From assembly GCA_028287505.1 (NCBI GenBank), contig JAQBPN010000019.1, forward strand, positions 62,001 to 126,000: a stretch of DNA of 64,000 bases. The letters are read 5' to 3'. The translations under genes were made by a program, and so were the position numbers. Under the pieces are notes generated by a model that was given only the letters and a program-made list of their open reading frames with translations, had not been told where the DNA came from and did no database searches. This document shows positions 1 through 8,342 of the stretch, in pieces; within the stretch, counting starts at the first letter, position 1, and every line of letters starts with the position of its first letter. This DNA comes from Fibrobacterota bacterium (lineage in GTDB: Bacteria > Fibrobacterota > Fibrobacteria > UBA11236).

Positions 1-217
1 CGACGTTCCCGTGGAAGGCGGCGACGTCCGCGCCGGATTTCCTGAGCAGGTTCTCCAGGGAAGCCGTGTCCGGGGCCTTGGTCTCCGAATCGGTGTCATG
101 GGCGGGCGCGGGGGCGGTTGCCGGGCCGGTGGCGAGGTCGCCGTCGGCTTTCCCGGAACAGGCCGCCAGTAGCGCACAGGTTACCAAGGCCGCCGCGGCG
201 GACATGAGCTTTCCCAA
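1..217 (-). CDS. Lipoprotein of unknown function, N-terminal part only
   Basis: The reading frame enters from the left edge and begins on the minus strand at a TTG (217), with AAGGGG five bases upstream; an in-frame ATG lies four codons later at 205. The TTG start is preferred because it has the Shine-Dalgarno and adds a lysine before the hydrophobic stretch. The first ~20 residues form a lipoprotein signal ending in a good lipobox (LLAAC, then SGK), so the mature protein would be anchored by its cysteine. An Ala/Pro/Thr-rich linker and a short helical stretch (SLENLLRKSG) follow before the window ends. No family can be named. It lies 145 bases downstream of the epimerase gene on the same strand and may share its transcript. 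Confidence 0.6.
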   Translation of the reverse strand, partial: MGKLMSAAAALVTCALLAACSGKADGDLATGPATAPAPAHDTDSETKAPDTASLENLLRKSGADVAAFHGNV

Positions 218-361
218 CGGAACCCCTTGTTCGCCGCGGGCGGATGCGGCGGATATGATTATTCGGGGTGGCGGCGGATTTGAACAAGAAAAGCCAAAGT
301 TCCGGCGGGGCGGAGAGCGCGAAAGACGGAAAAACGGCGTTTGAGGGGTTTAGGGCAGGGG

Positions 362-1393
362 CTAAACCCCGTAGTACCCGCGGTACCAGTCCACGAAGCG
401 GCCGATGCCGGTCTCCACGGACGTGGCCGGTTTGAAGCCTACGTCCCGCATCAAATCCGCCACGTCCGCTTCCGTGGACGGCACGTCGCCGGGCTGCAGG
501 GGGAGGAGATTGAGCTGGGCCTTTTTGCCCAGCTTGGCCTCCAGCACGCGGATGAAATGCATCAGCTCCACCGGCGCGCTGTTCCCGATGTTGTAGATGC
601 GGTAGGGCGCGGCGGCCGTGGAGGGATCGGGGCGGTCCGAATCCCAGGCGGGATCCGGCTTGGGTATCTTGAAGGTTACCCTGTAGACGCCTTCCACGAT
701 GTCGTCCACGTAGGTGAAGTCGCGCTTGTGATGCCCGCCGTTGAAGACGTCGATGGGTTTGCCCGCCAGGATGTTGGCCGTGAACTTGAACAGGGCCATG
801 TCCGGGCGGCCCCAGGGACCGTACACGGTGAAGAAGCGGAGCCCCGTGGTGGGAATGCGGAAGAGGTGGCTGTAGGTATGCGCCATCAGTTCGTTGGATT
901 TCTTGGAGGCGGCGTACAGGCTGAGGGGATGATCCACGTTGTCGTGGACGGAGAAGGGCATGCGGGTATTGGCTCCGTAGACGGAGCTGCTGGAGGCATA
1001 GGCCAGGTGCGCCACCGCATGGGCGCGGCAGGATTCCAGGATGTTGAGGAAGCCGACGATGTTGGCGTCGATGTAGGCGCGGGGATTCTCCAGGCTGTAG
1101 CGCACCCCCGCCTGGGCGGCCAGGTTCACCACGCGGGTGGGCTTGTGGGCGTCGAAGACGCGTTTGACGGCCGCCGCGTCCTCAAGGGCGGCCTGCTCGA
1201 ATACGAAGCCCGGCAGTTTGCGGAGTTGATCCAGCCGCGCCTGCTTCAGCTTGGGATCGTAGTAGTCGTTCAGGTTGTCCAGCCCGGCCACCTTGTGTCC
1301 GCGCTCCAGGCAGACCTTGGCGAGGTGGAATCCGATGAACCCGGCGGCGCCGGTGATGAGCAGGGTTTCTTGGGGCATGGCTTGGCTTTTCAT
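362..1393 (-). CDS. NAD-dependent UDP-sugar epimerase (UDP-glucuronate 4-epimerase-like)
   Basis: Extended short-chain dehydrogenase/epimerase of 343 residues, a usual length. The N-terminus has the Rossmann motif TGAAGFIG, which binds NAD. Further on come the YASSSSVYG strand and the catalytic YAASK (Tyr-x-x-x-Lys), then the epimerase signature [17 protein letters not shown], which is typical of UDP-glucuronate/UDP-galacturonate 4-epimerases. The likely reaction is C4 inversion of a UDP-uronic acid or UDP-HexNAc acid in the cytoplasm. It sits 32 bases downstream of the UDP-HexNAc dehydrogenase gene in the same direction, a dehydrogenase-epimerase pairing common in capsule and O-antigen precursor pathways. 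The start could also be the ATG at 1378 (MPQETLL); neither has a clear ribosome site. The exact substrate is inferred. Confidence 0.87.
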   Translation of the reverse strand: MKSQAMPQETLLITGAAGFIGFHLAKVCLERGHKVAGLDNLNDYYDPKLKQARLDQLRKLPGFVFEQAALEDAAAVKRVFDAHKPTRVVNLAAQAGVRYSLENPRAYIDANIVGFLNILESCRAHAVAHLAYASSSSVYGANTRMPFSVHDNVDHPLSLYAASKKSNELMAHTYSHLFRIPTTGLRFFTVYGPWGRPDMALFKFTANILAGKPIDVFNGGHHKRDFTYVDDIVEGVYRVTFKIPKPDPAWDSDRPDPSTAAAPYRIYNIGNSAPVELMHFIRVLEAKLGKKAQLNLLPLQPGDVPSTEADVADLMRDVGFKPATSVETGIGRFVDWYRGYYGV

Positions 1394-1425
1394 TCTATCG
1401 GGTGCGTGATCGATGGACGCCCGGC

Positions 1426-2721
1426 CTAGAGCCTCCAGAGTACGATGCCCGGAGGCGTCTTTTCCCTGGGGAGCAGGTTCTTGATGTCCGTGACCACGCC
1501 CTTGCCGCCCTTGAGCAGGCGCTTGGGAAGATCCCAGCCTTCGCGCTTGAACTGTTCGTGCGCCACGGCCAGGACCACGCCCACGGCCGGCTTCAGCTTT
1601 TCGACGGGGACGAGGGTCACTCCGTATTCATGCTTGGCTTCCTCGGGATAGGCCTGCGGATCGGTCACCTGCACTTCGAACCCGAAGGTCTCCAACTCGC
1701 TCATGATGTCCACCACCTTGGTGTTGCGGATGTCGGAGACGTTCTCCTTGAACGTTAAGCCCAGGATCGTGATCACGGGTTTGGCCCCGTCGAAGTTCAC
1801 GCCCCCCAGCTTGAGGATCTCCTTGGTCATTTCGCGCGCCACGAAGCGGCCCATGCTGTCGTTGATGCGGCGGCCGGCCAGGATCACCTGGGGGATATAG
1901 CCCACCTGCTCGGCTTTGTGCGTGAGGTAATAGGGATCCACGCCGATGCAATGGCCGCCCACCAGTCCCGGCTGGAACTTGAGGAAATTCCACTTGGTGC
2001 CGGCCGCGGCCAGCACGTCGCTGGTGTCGATGCCGATGCGATGGAAGATGAGGGACAATTCGTTCACCAGGGAGATGTTGAGATCCCGCTGGGTGTTCTC
2101 GATCACCTTGGCGGCTTCGGCCACCTTGATGGAGGACGCTTTGTAGACGCCGGCGGTGACCACGCTCGAATACATCTCGGCCACTATCTCCAGGGTCTCC
2201 GCGTCCATGCCGGAAACCACCTTGGTGATCTTGGTGAACGTGTGCTCGTGGTCGCCGGGATTGATGCGCTCGGGGGAGTAGCCGACCTTGAAGTCCACGC
2301 CGCATTTCAGGCCGGATTCCCGTTCCAGCACGGGCACGCATTCGTCTTCGGTGGTTCCCGGGTACACGGTGGACTCGTAGACCACGATGGCGCCCTTCTT
2401 GAGGTTGCGGCCCACGGTGGTGGAGGCCTTGAGCAAGGGGGTCAGGTCCGGACGGTTGGCGTTGTCCACGGGAGTGGGGACGGTGACGATGACGAAATCG
2501 GCTTCCTTGATGCGGGCGGCATCCAGGGTCCAGTCCACGGAGGACTTGGCGATCTCCTCGGAGGCCACGTCATGGTTGCGGTCGATATGGCGTTTCAATT
2601 CGTCCACACGCTGGGGGTTCACATCAAAGGCGATCACTTTCTGTACTCTGCCGAAAAACACGGCGATGGGCATACCCACGTACCCCAGGCCTACAACTGC
2701 GATTTGACGATTTTTGCTCAT
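1426..2721 (-). CDS. UDP-N-acetylhexosamine 6-dehydrogenase (WbpA/WbpO/TviB type)
   Basis: Nucleotide-sugar dehydrogenase of 431 residues. It has an N-terminal NAD-binding motif ([13 protein letters not shown]), a central domain with the PGTTED loop and the active-site segment [12 protein letters not shown] carrying the catalytic cysteine, and a C-terminal UDP-binding domain with [16 protein letters not shown]. This form of the cysteine loop marks the UDP-GlcNAc/UDP-GalNAc dehydrogenases (WbpA, WbpO, TviB) rather than UDP-glucose dehydrogenase. It should oxidise C6 twice to give a UDP-HexNAc uronic acid. The start is set at the ATG at 2721, because AAGGA lies seven bases upstream of it but directly abuts the alternative ATG at 2727. 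The epimerase follows downstream. It is divergent from mrp. Confidence 0.9.
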   Translation of the reverse strand: MSKNRQIAVVGLGYVGMPIAVFFGRVQKVIAFDVNPQRVDELKRHIDRNHDVASEEIAKSSVDWTLDAARIKEADFVIVTVPTPVDNANRPDLTPLLKASTTVGRNLKKGAIVVYESTVYPGTTEDECVPVLERESGLKCGVDFKVGYSPERINPGDHEHTFTKITKVVSGMDAETLEIVAEMYSSVVTAGVYKASSIKVAEAAKVIENTQRDLNISLVNELSLIFHRIGIDTSDVLAAAGTKWNFLKFQPGLVGGHCIGVDPYYLTHKAEQVGYIPQVILAGRRINDSMGRFVAREMTKEILKLGGVNFDGAKPVITILGLTFKENVSDIRNTKVVDIMSELETFGFEVQVTDPQAYPEEAKHEYGVTLVPVEKLKPAVGVVLAVAHEQFKREGWDLPKRLLKGGKGVVTDIKNLLPREKTPPGIVLWRL

Positions 2722-2807
2722 CCCCATTTCCTTTCCGAAACCGATGCCGTATGGACCCTTGTAAAACGTTCCAGGTCACGGCTTTCGCTAAGATAATTTA
2801 GAGAAGC

Positions 2808-2813
2808 TATATT
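2808..2813 (+). promoter_or_regulatory. Candidate -10 box for mrp
   Basis: TATATT ends 13 bases before the mrp ATG. Transcription from about 2820 would leave only about six untranslated bases, and no Shine-Dalgarno is visible in front of the ATG. No clear -35 hexamer was found. Confidence 0.4.
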
Positions 2814-2826
2814 TTACCACCCAACC

Positions 2827-3942
2827 ATGGCTATAATCACCGAAGACCAAGTTTTGAACGCATTGCGGGTCGTGCAGGACCCGGACTTGCACCGCGATAT
2901 CGTGGACCTCGAATTCGTGAAAAACCTCCGCATCGAGGCCGGCGCCGTCAAATTCGACGTCCAGCTCACCACGCCCGCCTGCCCGGTCAAGGAAGACCTG
3001 AAAGCCCAGGCCATCGAGGCCGTCAACGCCATCCCAGGGGTCACCTCCGTGGACGTAACCATGACCGCCCAGGTCCCCAAATCGGCTTCCGGAAAAAAGA
3101 CCGAACATCTTAAGGATGTGAAACACATCATTGCGGTCGCCTCCGGCAAGGGCGGCGTGGGCAAATCCACAGCCACCGCCAACCTGGCGGTCGCCCTGGC
3201 CCAGACCGGCGCCTCCGTGGGGGTCCTCGACGCGGACATCTACGGTCCTTCCATGAGCATGATGTTCCAGGTCAAGGAAGCTCCCGTGCTGGACGACAAA
3301 CAGAAACTGCACCCCGTGGTGGTGAACGGAATCAAAATCGTCTCCATGGCCATGTTCGCCGACGACGAAAAACCCGTCATCTGGCGCGGCCCCATGGTCT
3401 CGCAGATGATCCAGAACTTCGTCCACAACGTGGTCTGGGGCTCCCTGGACTACCTGCTCATCGACATGCCCCCGGGCACCGGGGACGTCCAGCTGACCTT
3501 GACCCAGAGCGCCCCCCTCTCCGGCGGCGTCATCGTGACCACGCCCCAGGACGTGAGCGTGCTGGACGCGAAAAAGGGCTTGAAGATGTTCCAGAAGGTA
3601 TCGGTGCCCGTGCTCGGCATCATCGAGAACATGAGCTATTTCATTTGCGACAATTGCGAGAAGAAGCACTATATCTTCCGCCAAGGCGGCGGCCGGCGTA
3701 TTTCCCAATCCTTGGGGCTGCCCTTCCTGGGCGAAATCCCCCTGGAACCGGAAGTGGCCGTGGGCGGCGATGCGGGCGTTCCCATCGTGGAAAAGAATCC
3801 GGCTTCGGCTTCGGCCAAGGCTTATCGGGACATCGCCGGCTTCATCGCCCAGGAACTCTCCATCCTCAGCGTTTCCCAGTCGGGCGTGCTCGCCGATTTC
3901 GACTATACCTGGGACACCCTTCCCCGGGCCAAGTCCGCCTGA
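2827..3942 (+). CDS. mrp: Mrp/NBP35 family Fe-S cluster carrier ATPase
   Basis: This P-loop ATPase of 371 residues carries iron-sulfur clusters and delivers them to target proteins in the cytosol. Residues 1-80 form an MIP18/DUF59 domain (DPDLHRDIVDL). The deviant Walker A motif GKGGVGKST is at about 107-115, the Walker B-like DMPPGTGD near 213-220, and the cluster-binding CxxC pair at Cys274 and Cys277. Length and order fit full-length Mrp/ApbC. The next gene, starting seven bases after the stop, is a DUF971 protein, a frequent partner of Fe-S assembly genes. The first ATG after the -10 box is taken as the start although it has no ribosome-binding sequence. Confidence 0.95.
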   Translation: MAIITEDQVLNALRVVQDPDLHRDIVDLEFVKNLRIEAGAVKFDVQLTTPACPVKEDLKAQAIEAVNAIPGVTSVDVTMTAQVPKSASGKKTEHLKDVKHIIAVASGKGGVGKSTATANLAVALAQTGASVGVLDADIYGPSMSMMFQVKEAPVLDDKQKLHPVVVNGIKIVSMAMFADDEKPVIWRGPMVSQMIQNFVHNVVWGSLDYLLIDMPPGTGDVQLTLTQSAPLSGGVIVTTPQDVSVLDAKKGLKMFQKVSVPVLGIIENMSYFICDNCEKKHYIFRQGGGRRISQSLGLPFLGEIPLEPEVAVGGDAGVPIVEKNPASASAKAYRDIAGFIAQELSILSVSQSGVLADFDYTWDTLPRAKSA

Positions 3943-3949
3943 AAACACT

Positions 3950-4321
3950 ATGAACAAGGTAATCGCCCCTATCGCCATGTTCCGCAAGGACCCGGATATC
4001 CTGGGTGTCCGGTGGAACGACGGCTCCGTTTCCGAATTCCACACCCGTTTTCTCAGGTCTTCCTGCCCCTGCGCCGCGTGCGTGAACGAGTGGACGGGCG
4101 AGAAGATGTTGGATGAAAGCCGCATCCCCGCGGACATCAAACCCGCGCGCCTGATGGCCGTGGGCCGCTATGCCATGGCCATCCATTGGAGCGATGGCCA
4201 CAAGACCGGCATCTACAGTTTCGACTATTTGAAGAAGCTCGAACCGGGGGTTCCGCTGCGCGAAGCCCTGGGCGAAACCGCCGGCGGACCGGTGGTTTCA
4301 CGGGATAAACCCGCAACCTGA
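3950..4321 (+). CDS. DUF971 (GBBH-like N-terminal domain) protein
   Basis: Small protein of 123 residues starting at an ATG seven bases after the mrp stop. It matches the DUF971 family, also called the gamma-butyrobetaine hydroxylase-like N-terminal domain: a beta-rich fold with the pattern LGVRWNDGSVSEFH near residues 18-31, a cysteine cluster CPCAAC at 39-44, and MAIHWSDGHKTGIYSFDYL toward the C-terminus. The same domain binds zinc in eukaryotic carnitine hydroxylases. In bacteria the free domain is often next to mrp, which suggests a role in Fe-S or metal handling, but no reaction is established. Co-transcription with mrp is very likely given the spacing. Confidence 0.85.
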   Translation: MNKVIAPIAMFRKDPDILGVRWNDGSVSEFHTRFLRSSCPCAACVNEWTGEKMLDESRIPADIKPARLMAVGRYAMAIHWSDGHKTGIYSFDYLKKLEPGVPLREALGETAGGPVVSRDKPAT

Positions 4322-4343
4322 CCCCCCGGGAGGCTCCCGCCAT

Positions 4344-4372
4344 TTGACAGGATCGTTACCACCCCGCAAAAT
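4344..4372 (+). promoter_or_regulatory. Candidate sigma-70 promoter upstream of the sigma factor gene
   Basis: A perfect TTGACA (4344-4349) is followed after 17 bases by CAAAAT (4367-4372). The resulting leader of about 110 bases contains two short dyads, CCCC/GGGG around 4362-4376 and CCCCC/GGGGG around 4380-4397, which could fold in the RNA. There is no experimental support. Confidence 0.4.
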
Positions 4373-4489
4373 GGGGCACCCCCTTGCTTATCGGGGGAAG
4401 CGTTTGCGGCCCCGAAACGGCAAGGGCTTGAGCGTACTGGACTTAGAATTGTAGATTGAGTGGACTGTTTTTGAATCGGAGTCATCCTT

Positions 4490-5320
4490 TTGGTCGATCA
4501 GAACGAACAGCTTTATTTCCGGGATCTCTACCGGCATGCCATCATCACGCCGGATGAGGAAAAGGATCTGGTCGGCCGCATCAAGCGGGGCGATTCCAAA
4601 TCCATGCACCGCCTGATCCTGGGCAATCTCCGCTTCGTCGTTTCCATCGCCCGCCGCTATCAAGGCAAGGGACTCTCCCTGCTGGAGCTGATCAACGAAG
4701 GCAATCTGGGTCTCTACAAGGCCGCCAAACGCTACGATCCCTCCCGCGAAGTGAAGTTCATTTCCTACGCGGTATGGTGGATCCGCCAATCCATCCAGAA
4801 GGCGCTCTTCGAGCAGGTGGGCGCCGTGCGCGTGCCGCCCAACAAGCTCGCCATGGTCAATCGTTTCAAGAAGGCCCTGGTGCAAAACGGCGGCGATTAC
4901 GAGAAGACCATCGCGCTCCCGGAATTCGTGGACTACGAGCAGGAAATCGCCGAGATCATGGAAAAGATCGCGGACGTGTCCCTGAATGCCCCGCTCGGGG
5001 CCGAGAGCGACGGACGCGATCCCGTGACCACGCTCATGGACGTGCTCGGCAACGAAGGCAACCAGGAGCCGGACAACGAGAAGGCCGAGCTCTCCCGCGT
5101 CATCGATTCCGTGCTGGGACAGATGTCCGAGCGCGAGGAGAAGGTGCTGCGCATGTACTATGGGATCAACTATTCCCGCGAGTTCACCCTGGACGAAATC
5201 GGCAAGGAACTGAAACTGACCCGCGAGCGCGTGCGTCAGATCAAGAACAAATCCCTGCGCAAACTCCTCCGCTCCAAGGAATCCAAAGACAAGCTGATGC
5301 CCTTCGTTCAAGAGAACTGA
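4490..5320 (+). CDS. RNA polymerase sigma factor, sigma-70 group 1/2 (short RpoD-like)
   Basis: Sigma-70 protein of 276 residues that directs RNA polymerase to promoters. It lacks region 1.1. Region 2 is near-canonical (NLRFVVSIARRYQ, LLELINEGNLGL, KFISYAVWWIRQSI at about 40-105), region 3 follows, and region 4 has the helix-turn-helix LTRERVRQIKNKSLRKL near the C-terminus. This short layout resembles the primary sigma of FCB-group bacteria, but whether it is the housekeeping factor here cannot be decided from the window. Translation starts at a TTG with CGGAG eight bases upstream. A possible promoter and leader hairpins precede it. It is a single gene, followed by a repeat-rich intergenic region. 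Confidence 0.9.
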   Translation: MVDQNEQLYFRDLYRHAIITPDEEKDLVGRIKRGDSKSMHRLILGNLRFVVSIARRYQGKGLSLLELINEGNLGLYKAAKRYDPSREVKFISYAVWWIRQSIQKALFEQVGAVRVPPNKLAMVNRFKKALVQNGGDYEKTIALPEFVDYEQEIAEIMEKIADVSLNAPLGAESDGRDPVTTLMDVLGNEGNQEPDNEKAELSRVIDSVLGQMSEREEKVLRMYYGINYSREFTLDEIGKELKLTRERVRQIKNKSLRKLLRSKESKDKLMPFVQEN

Positions 5321-5351
5321 ACGGATCCAATCCCCTGTATAGGTCGGGCGT

Positions 5352-5367
5352 ACGGCATCCCTGCCGT
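5352..5367. repeat. Short hairpin after the sigma factor gene
   Basis: ACGGCA, four-base loop, TGCCGT: a perfect 6-bp stem 30 bases past the stop codon. It lacks a T tract, so it is only a weak terminator candidate. Confidence 0.3.
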
Positions 5368-5384
5368 CAATAGCTGCCCGCCTA

Positions 5385-5460
5385 GGCGTCGGGCGTTAAG
5401 AAAAAACCGAAACCAGGTTAATTAACGCTCCAATCCGATTTTTTCTTTACGCCCGACGCC
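5385..5460. repeat. 22-bp inverted repeat with 32-base spacer
   Basis: The left arm (5385-5406) and right arm (5439-5460) are reverse complements over 22 bases with one mismatch. The GC-rich part (GGCGTCGGGCG) lies outside and an A6/T6 part inside, the opposite order to a standard rho-independent terminator. The CGCCCGACGCC core recurs at about 5482-5497. A perfect GGCACG/CGTGCC hairpin (5463-5477) and a GACG/CGTC dyad near 5497-5507 follow. The block fills the space between the sigma factor gene and the TPR gene. Confidence 0.6.
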
Positions 5461-5505
5461 CAGGCACGCTTCGTGCCGGGTCGCCCGACGCCCGACGACG
5501 GAGCG

Positions 5506-5535
5506 TCGACTTCAGTGAACCTCTTATTCTATACT
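5506..5535 (+). promoter_or_regulatory. Candidate promoter for the TPR membrane protein
   Basis: TCGACT (5506-5511) and TATACT (5530-5535) are separated by 18 bases. The -10 box ends seven bases before the ATG at 5543, so the transcript would be leaderless or nearly so. Confidence 0.4.
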
Positions 5536-5542
5536 TAACCCC

Positions 5543-7363
5543 ATGCAGGAACGACGCGTGCTGGACCGGCGTATGCAGCCGCAGGCTCGGAAGACTCCGA
5601 TGCTTCCTTTCCTGGTCTTGGCCTCCGTATTGGGGGCGATGGCCGGCTTTTCCCTGTCCCTGGTCCTGAACACGGGCTCGGTGAGACTCCGGGAATCCCC
5701 TTTCAGTACGGACATACACAAGAGCATTCTCAAGGGACGCGACTTCAGCGGCGTAAAGGAATTGGGCGGGTTGCCGGATTCCGATCGGGGAAGATTCTCC
5801 AAAAGCCTGCAGCTGGCCCTGGCCGGAGCGGGCCCCCAGGCCCTGGACGAACTCGCCGCGCTCCGCAAACAGCATCCCTCGTTCTGTCTGGGCCAGGGCC
5901 TTTCCGCCCTTATCGAGATGGGTGCGCTGGGCCCCGCGGATCCGCTTGCCGACGGCAAACGAACTCCGGAAGTGGAAGCCGGCACCAGCCTGGATGTGCA
6001 AAGCGCCCTGCAATCCTGCCTGGCGCAGGATACCAGCCATCCCTGGGTGCACTATGTCGCCGGCCGGTGGTTCGAAAAGACCCGCCGCTTCGATTCCGCG
6101 GAAGCCCATTACCTGAAGGCCATCAAGGCCGCGCCCCAATTCGCCTATCCCTACATCGCCTTGGGACGCCTGCATCTGGAGGAAGGCGATACCCGGACCG
6201 CCAATCTCAATTTCCGCACCGCCATCGGCCTGATGGAATCCGCTCCGGAGAGTTACGAACCCGGCAAACGCATGGCCATACCCGTCACCGAAAGCGTGCC
6301 CTATGATCTGCTCGCAACCCTTTTCTACCAGACCGGCGCGGAAGACAGCGCGCGCATGGCCTTGGAATACGGAGAGGAAAAAGGCCTGAAAACCGATCGC
6401 ATGATCCTGGTGCAAGGCTGGCTCTGGGAATCGCGCGGCTTCCTGAACAAGGCGGATTCCGTCTACCGCGCCCTGCAGGCCAGGGATCCCGGCAACCCCG
6501 CGTATGCCGAGGCCGTCGCCACCCTGGGATGGAAACCCCAAAGCCGGAACGCGGCCAGGGACACATCATCCGGCGCCCGCCCCGCCGATGCCGAAGCCGT
6601 CTTCGCAATCTCTTTGCTGGATCCCCTGGCCCGGCAGAACACCCGCAACGCCCCGCTCTGGATGGCCCTGGGCCAAGCCTATTTCCGCCGCAACCTGTAC
6701 GGCATGGCCACGGAATGCTTCGATTCCAGCCTCAAATACGATCCCCAGCTTCCGGGCCTTTCGGAAAAACGCGACATCGCCTACCAAGCCCTCATCCGCC
6801 AATCCGTTCCCGCCCGGGCCGTGCAAAGGTCCATCAATAAACCCCTGCCCCCATCGGCGGATGAACAGGCCCCGGTCGTCATCCCCGGCAGCATAGCCCT
6901 GCTCGGCACCTACAGCGTTCCCTGGGGCAGCACGCAGACCCAGGTGCGCCAAGCCTATCCCAAAAAGGATTTCCACACCCTGCCCAACGGCAATCTGATG
7001 GACAGCTTCCTGCAGGAGGGCGTGCGCCACGAATACCTGCTGGCCTTCAAGCAAGGCAAGCTCTGGGGCATCCGCGTCTACGTGACCGACAGCGCCGGCG
7101 TTTCCGGCGATCTCTTCGGGCGCATCATCCGCACCAAAGCCAAGATTTCCGGGGAAGGCCGGGGCACGGGCGAAGCCAAATGCACGGGCTTCAAGAGTTT
7201 CCAGGGCGCCATCTGGGAAAACGACGACACCTTCGAGTTCATGGCCCAGTTCGAAGGCGAAATCCACCGCGTCCGCCTCGCCCGCATCGGCCGCGAGTTC
7301 CTGCCGGAAGACCGCCGCCTCTGCGACCTGGTCGCCTACCTGCGCGAAGACTCCTGGAAATGA
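5543..7363 (+). CDS. Membrane-anchored TPR protein with unknown C-terminal domain
   Basis: Protein of 606 residues. A basic N-terminus (ERRVLDRR) precedes one membrane segment at about residues 20-43, so the bulk is probably periplasmic. Residues from about 168 onward carry tetratricopeptide-like helices (WVHYVAGRWFEKTRRFDSAE, then YIALGRLHLEEGDT) that normally mediate protein contacts; more degenerate repeats reach about residue 420. The last ~150 residues (from GTYSVPWGSTQTQVRQAYP) form a separate, mostly beta domain that I do not recognise. No enzymatic motif is visible. There is no ribosome site in front of the ATG; a -10 box is seven bases away. The gene stands alone, and a function cannot be assigned. 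Confidence 0.8.
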   Translation: MQERRVLDRRMQPQARKTPMLPFLVLASVLGAMAGFSLSLVLNTGSVRLRESPFSTDIHKSILKGRDFSGVKELGGLPDSDRGRFSKSLQLALAGAGPQALDELAALRKQHPSFCLGQGLSALIEMGALGPADPLADGKRTPEVEAGTSLDVQSALQSCLAQDTSHPWVHYVAGRWFEKTRRFDSAEAHYLKAIKAAPQFAYPYIALGRLHLEEGDTRTANLNFRTAIGLMESAPESYEPGKRMAIPVTESVPYDLLATLFYQTGAEDSARMALEYGEEKGLKTDRMILVQGWLWESRGFLNKADSVYRALQARDPGNPAYAEAVATLGWKPQSRNAARDTSSGARPADAEAVFAISLLDPLARQNTRNAPLWMALGQAYFRRNLYGMATECFDSSLKYDPQLPGLSEKRDIAYQALIRQSVPARAVQRSINKPLPPSADEQAPVVIPGSIALLGTYSVPWGSTQTQVRQAYPKKDFHTLPNGNLMDSFLQEGVRHEYLLAFKQGKLWGIRVYVTDSAGVSGDLFGRIIRTKAKISGEGRGTGEAKCTGFKSFQGAIWENDDTFEFMAQFEGEIHRVRLARIGREFLPEDRRLCDLVAYLREDSWK

Positions 7364-7409
7364 GCGACGAGGCGTCGCTTGAGGAGAAATCGTCTTTGAC
7401 GATTTCTCC
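7364..7409. repeat. Two adjacent perfect hairpins between genes
   Basis: GCGACG-AGG-CGTCGC (7364-7378) starts right at the TPR stop codon. It is followed by a perfect 12-bp stem with a TTT loop, GGAGAAATCGTC/GACGATTTCTCC (7383-7409). The second could end transcription or protect mRNA; a T tract is missing. It also hides the ATG at 7410. Confidence 0.6.
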
Positions 7410-7439
7410 ATGGAAACGCCCATGAAGGGCGGCAAACAA

Positions 7440-8285
7440 ATGTTGTCGCGCGTGCTTCTCACCGGCGCCAGCTCCGGCATCGGTCTCGCCACCGCCACTC
7501 TCCTCGCCGCCCGCGGCTACCGCGTGGTCGGCACCACGCGTCATCCCGAAGCCGTCCGCAAACGTCTGGAAAGCGAACGCGGTTCGCCGCTTCCCTTCGC
7601 CCTCATCGGAATGGATCTCACCGACCCCGCATCCGTCGAACACGGCTACGCCCAGGCCGAATCCATGCTCGGCGGCATCGACATCCTCATCAACAACGCC
7701 GGCCAAGGCGAACTCGGGGCCGTGGAAGACACCCCCCTCGCCGACAGCCGCGCTCTCTTCGAAGTCAATTACTTCTCCGTGGTCCGCCTGGCGCAGTTGG
7801 CCATCCCGGCCATGCGCGCCCGCGGCTCCGGCGTCATCCTCAACATGGGCTCCATCGTCCACGATTTGCAATTCCCGTTCAAAGCCCAATACTGCGCCAG
7901 CAAATCCGCCCTCACCGGATTCTCGCTCTCCCTCCGCTACGAACTCCATCCCCACCGCATCCGCGTCCACATCCTGGAGCCCGGTTGGGTCCGCAGCGAA
8001 TTCCACAACCGCCTCCGCCCCGTTCTCAAGGACGGAAGCCCCTACGCCCCCCGCCTGAAACCCTTCCTGGACTTCACCCGCGACAGCGACCCCAACATTC
8101 CCGACGGCCCGGCCGTAGCCCGAATCATCCTCGCCACCCTGGAAAATCCAAAGGCCCCAGTCCGCATCCCCGTAGGCAACGAAGCCAAAAAATTTCGCCT
8201 CGCCCGGAGATTCCTCAGCAACGCCATGCTTGACCGCATCCTTCTCCGCAAGCTCGCCCAAAAGGGCGATCAAGCCCCGCTGTAA
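7440..8285 (+). CDS. Short-chain dehydrogenase/reductase (classical SDR)
   Basis: Cytosolic NAD(P)-dependent oxidoreductase of about 281 residues. It has the cofactor motif TGASSGIG at the N-terminus, NNAG, the active-site serine in NMGSIV, and the catalytic YCASK (Tyr-x-x-x-Lys), followed by LEPGWVRSEF. This order is that of classical SDRs, and the longer C-terminus resembles the retinol dehydrogenase-like branch. The substrate cannot be inferred. I place the start at the ATG at 7440, which puts the Rossmann motif directly at the N-terminus and has AAGGG ten bases upstream. Earlier ATGs at 7410 and 7422 are in frame but 7410 is flush against a strong hairpin. No functional link with its neighbours is evident. 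Confidence 0.88.
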   Translation: MLSRVLLTGASSGIGLATATLLAARGYRVVGTTRHPEAVRKRLESERGSPLPFALIGMDLTDPASVEHGYAQAESMLGGIDILINNAGQGELGAVEDTPLADSRALFEVNYFSVVRLAQLAIPAMRARGSGVILNMGSIVHDLQFPFKAQYCASKSALTGFSLSLRYELHPHRIRVHILEPGWVRSEFHNRLRPVLKDGSPYAPRLKPFLDFTRDSDPNIPDGPAVARIILATLENPKAPVRIPVGNEAKKFRLARRFLSNAMLDRILLRKLAQKGDQAPL

Positions 8286-8342
8286 CCGGGACGTTACGAC
8301 CCCGCCGCCGGGAGCCCATCGGAACCGGACCATCTCACGGAG

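Noticed and set aside
66-344. Plus-strand open frame of 92 codons at the left edge
   Set aside because: It is antisense to a frame with a clear lipoprotein signal and lipobox, and its own product is compositionally odd.
341-1429. Long plus-strand open frame (362 codons) opposite the epimerase gene
   Set aside because: It lies antisense to a full-length epimerase with all motifs; its translation is low-complexity (Val/Gly/His-rich) and matches nothing known. GC-rich genes often create such shadows, and the same applies to many other long antisense frames in the window.
5385-5460. Ordinary rho-independent terminator of the sigma factor gene
   Set aside because: The T run lies on the loop side of the stem and the GC part on the outside, the wrong order for intrinsic termination.
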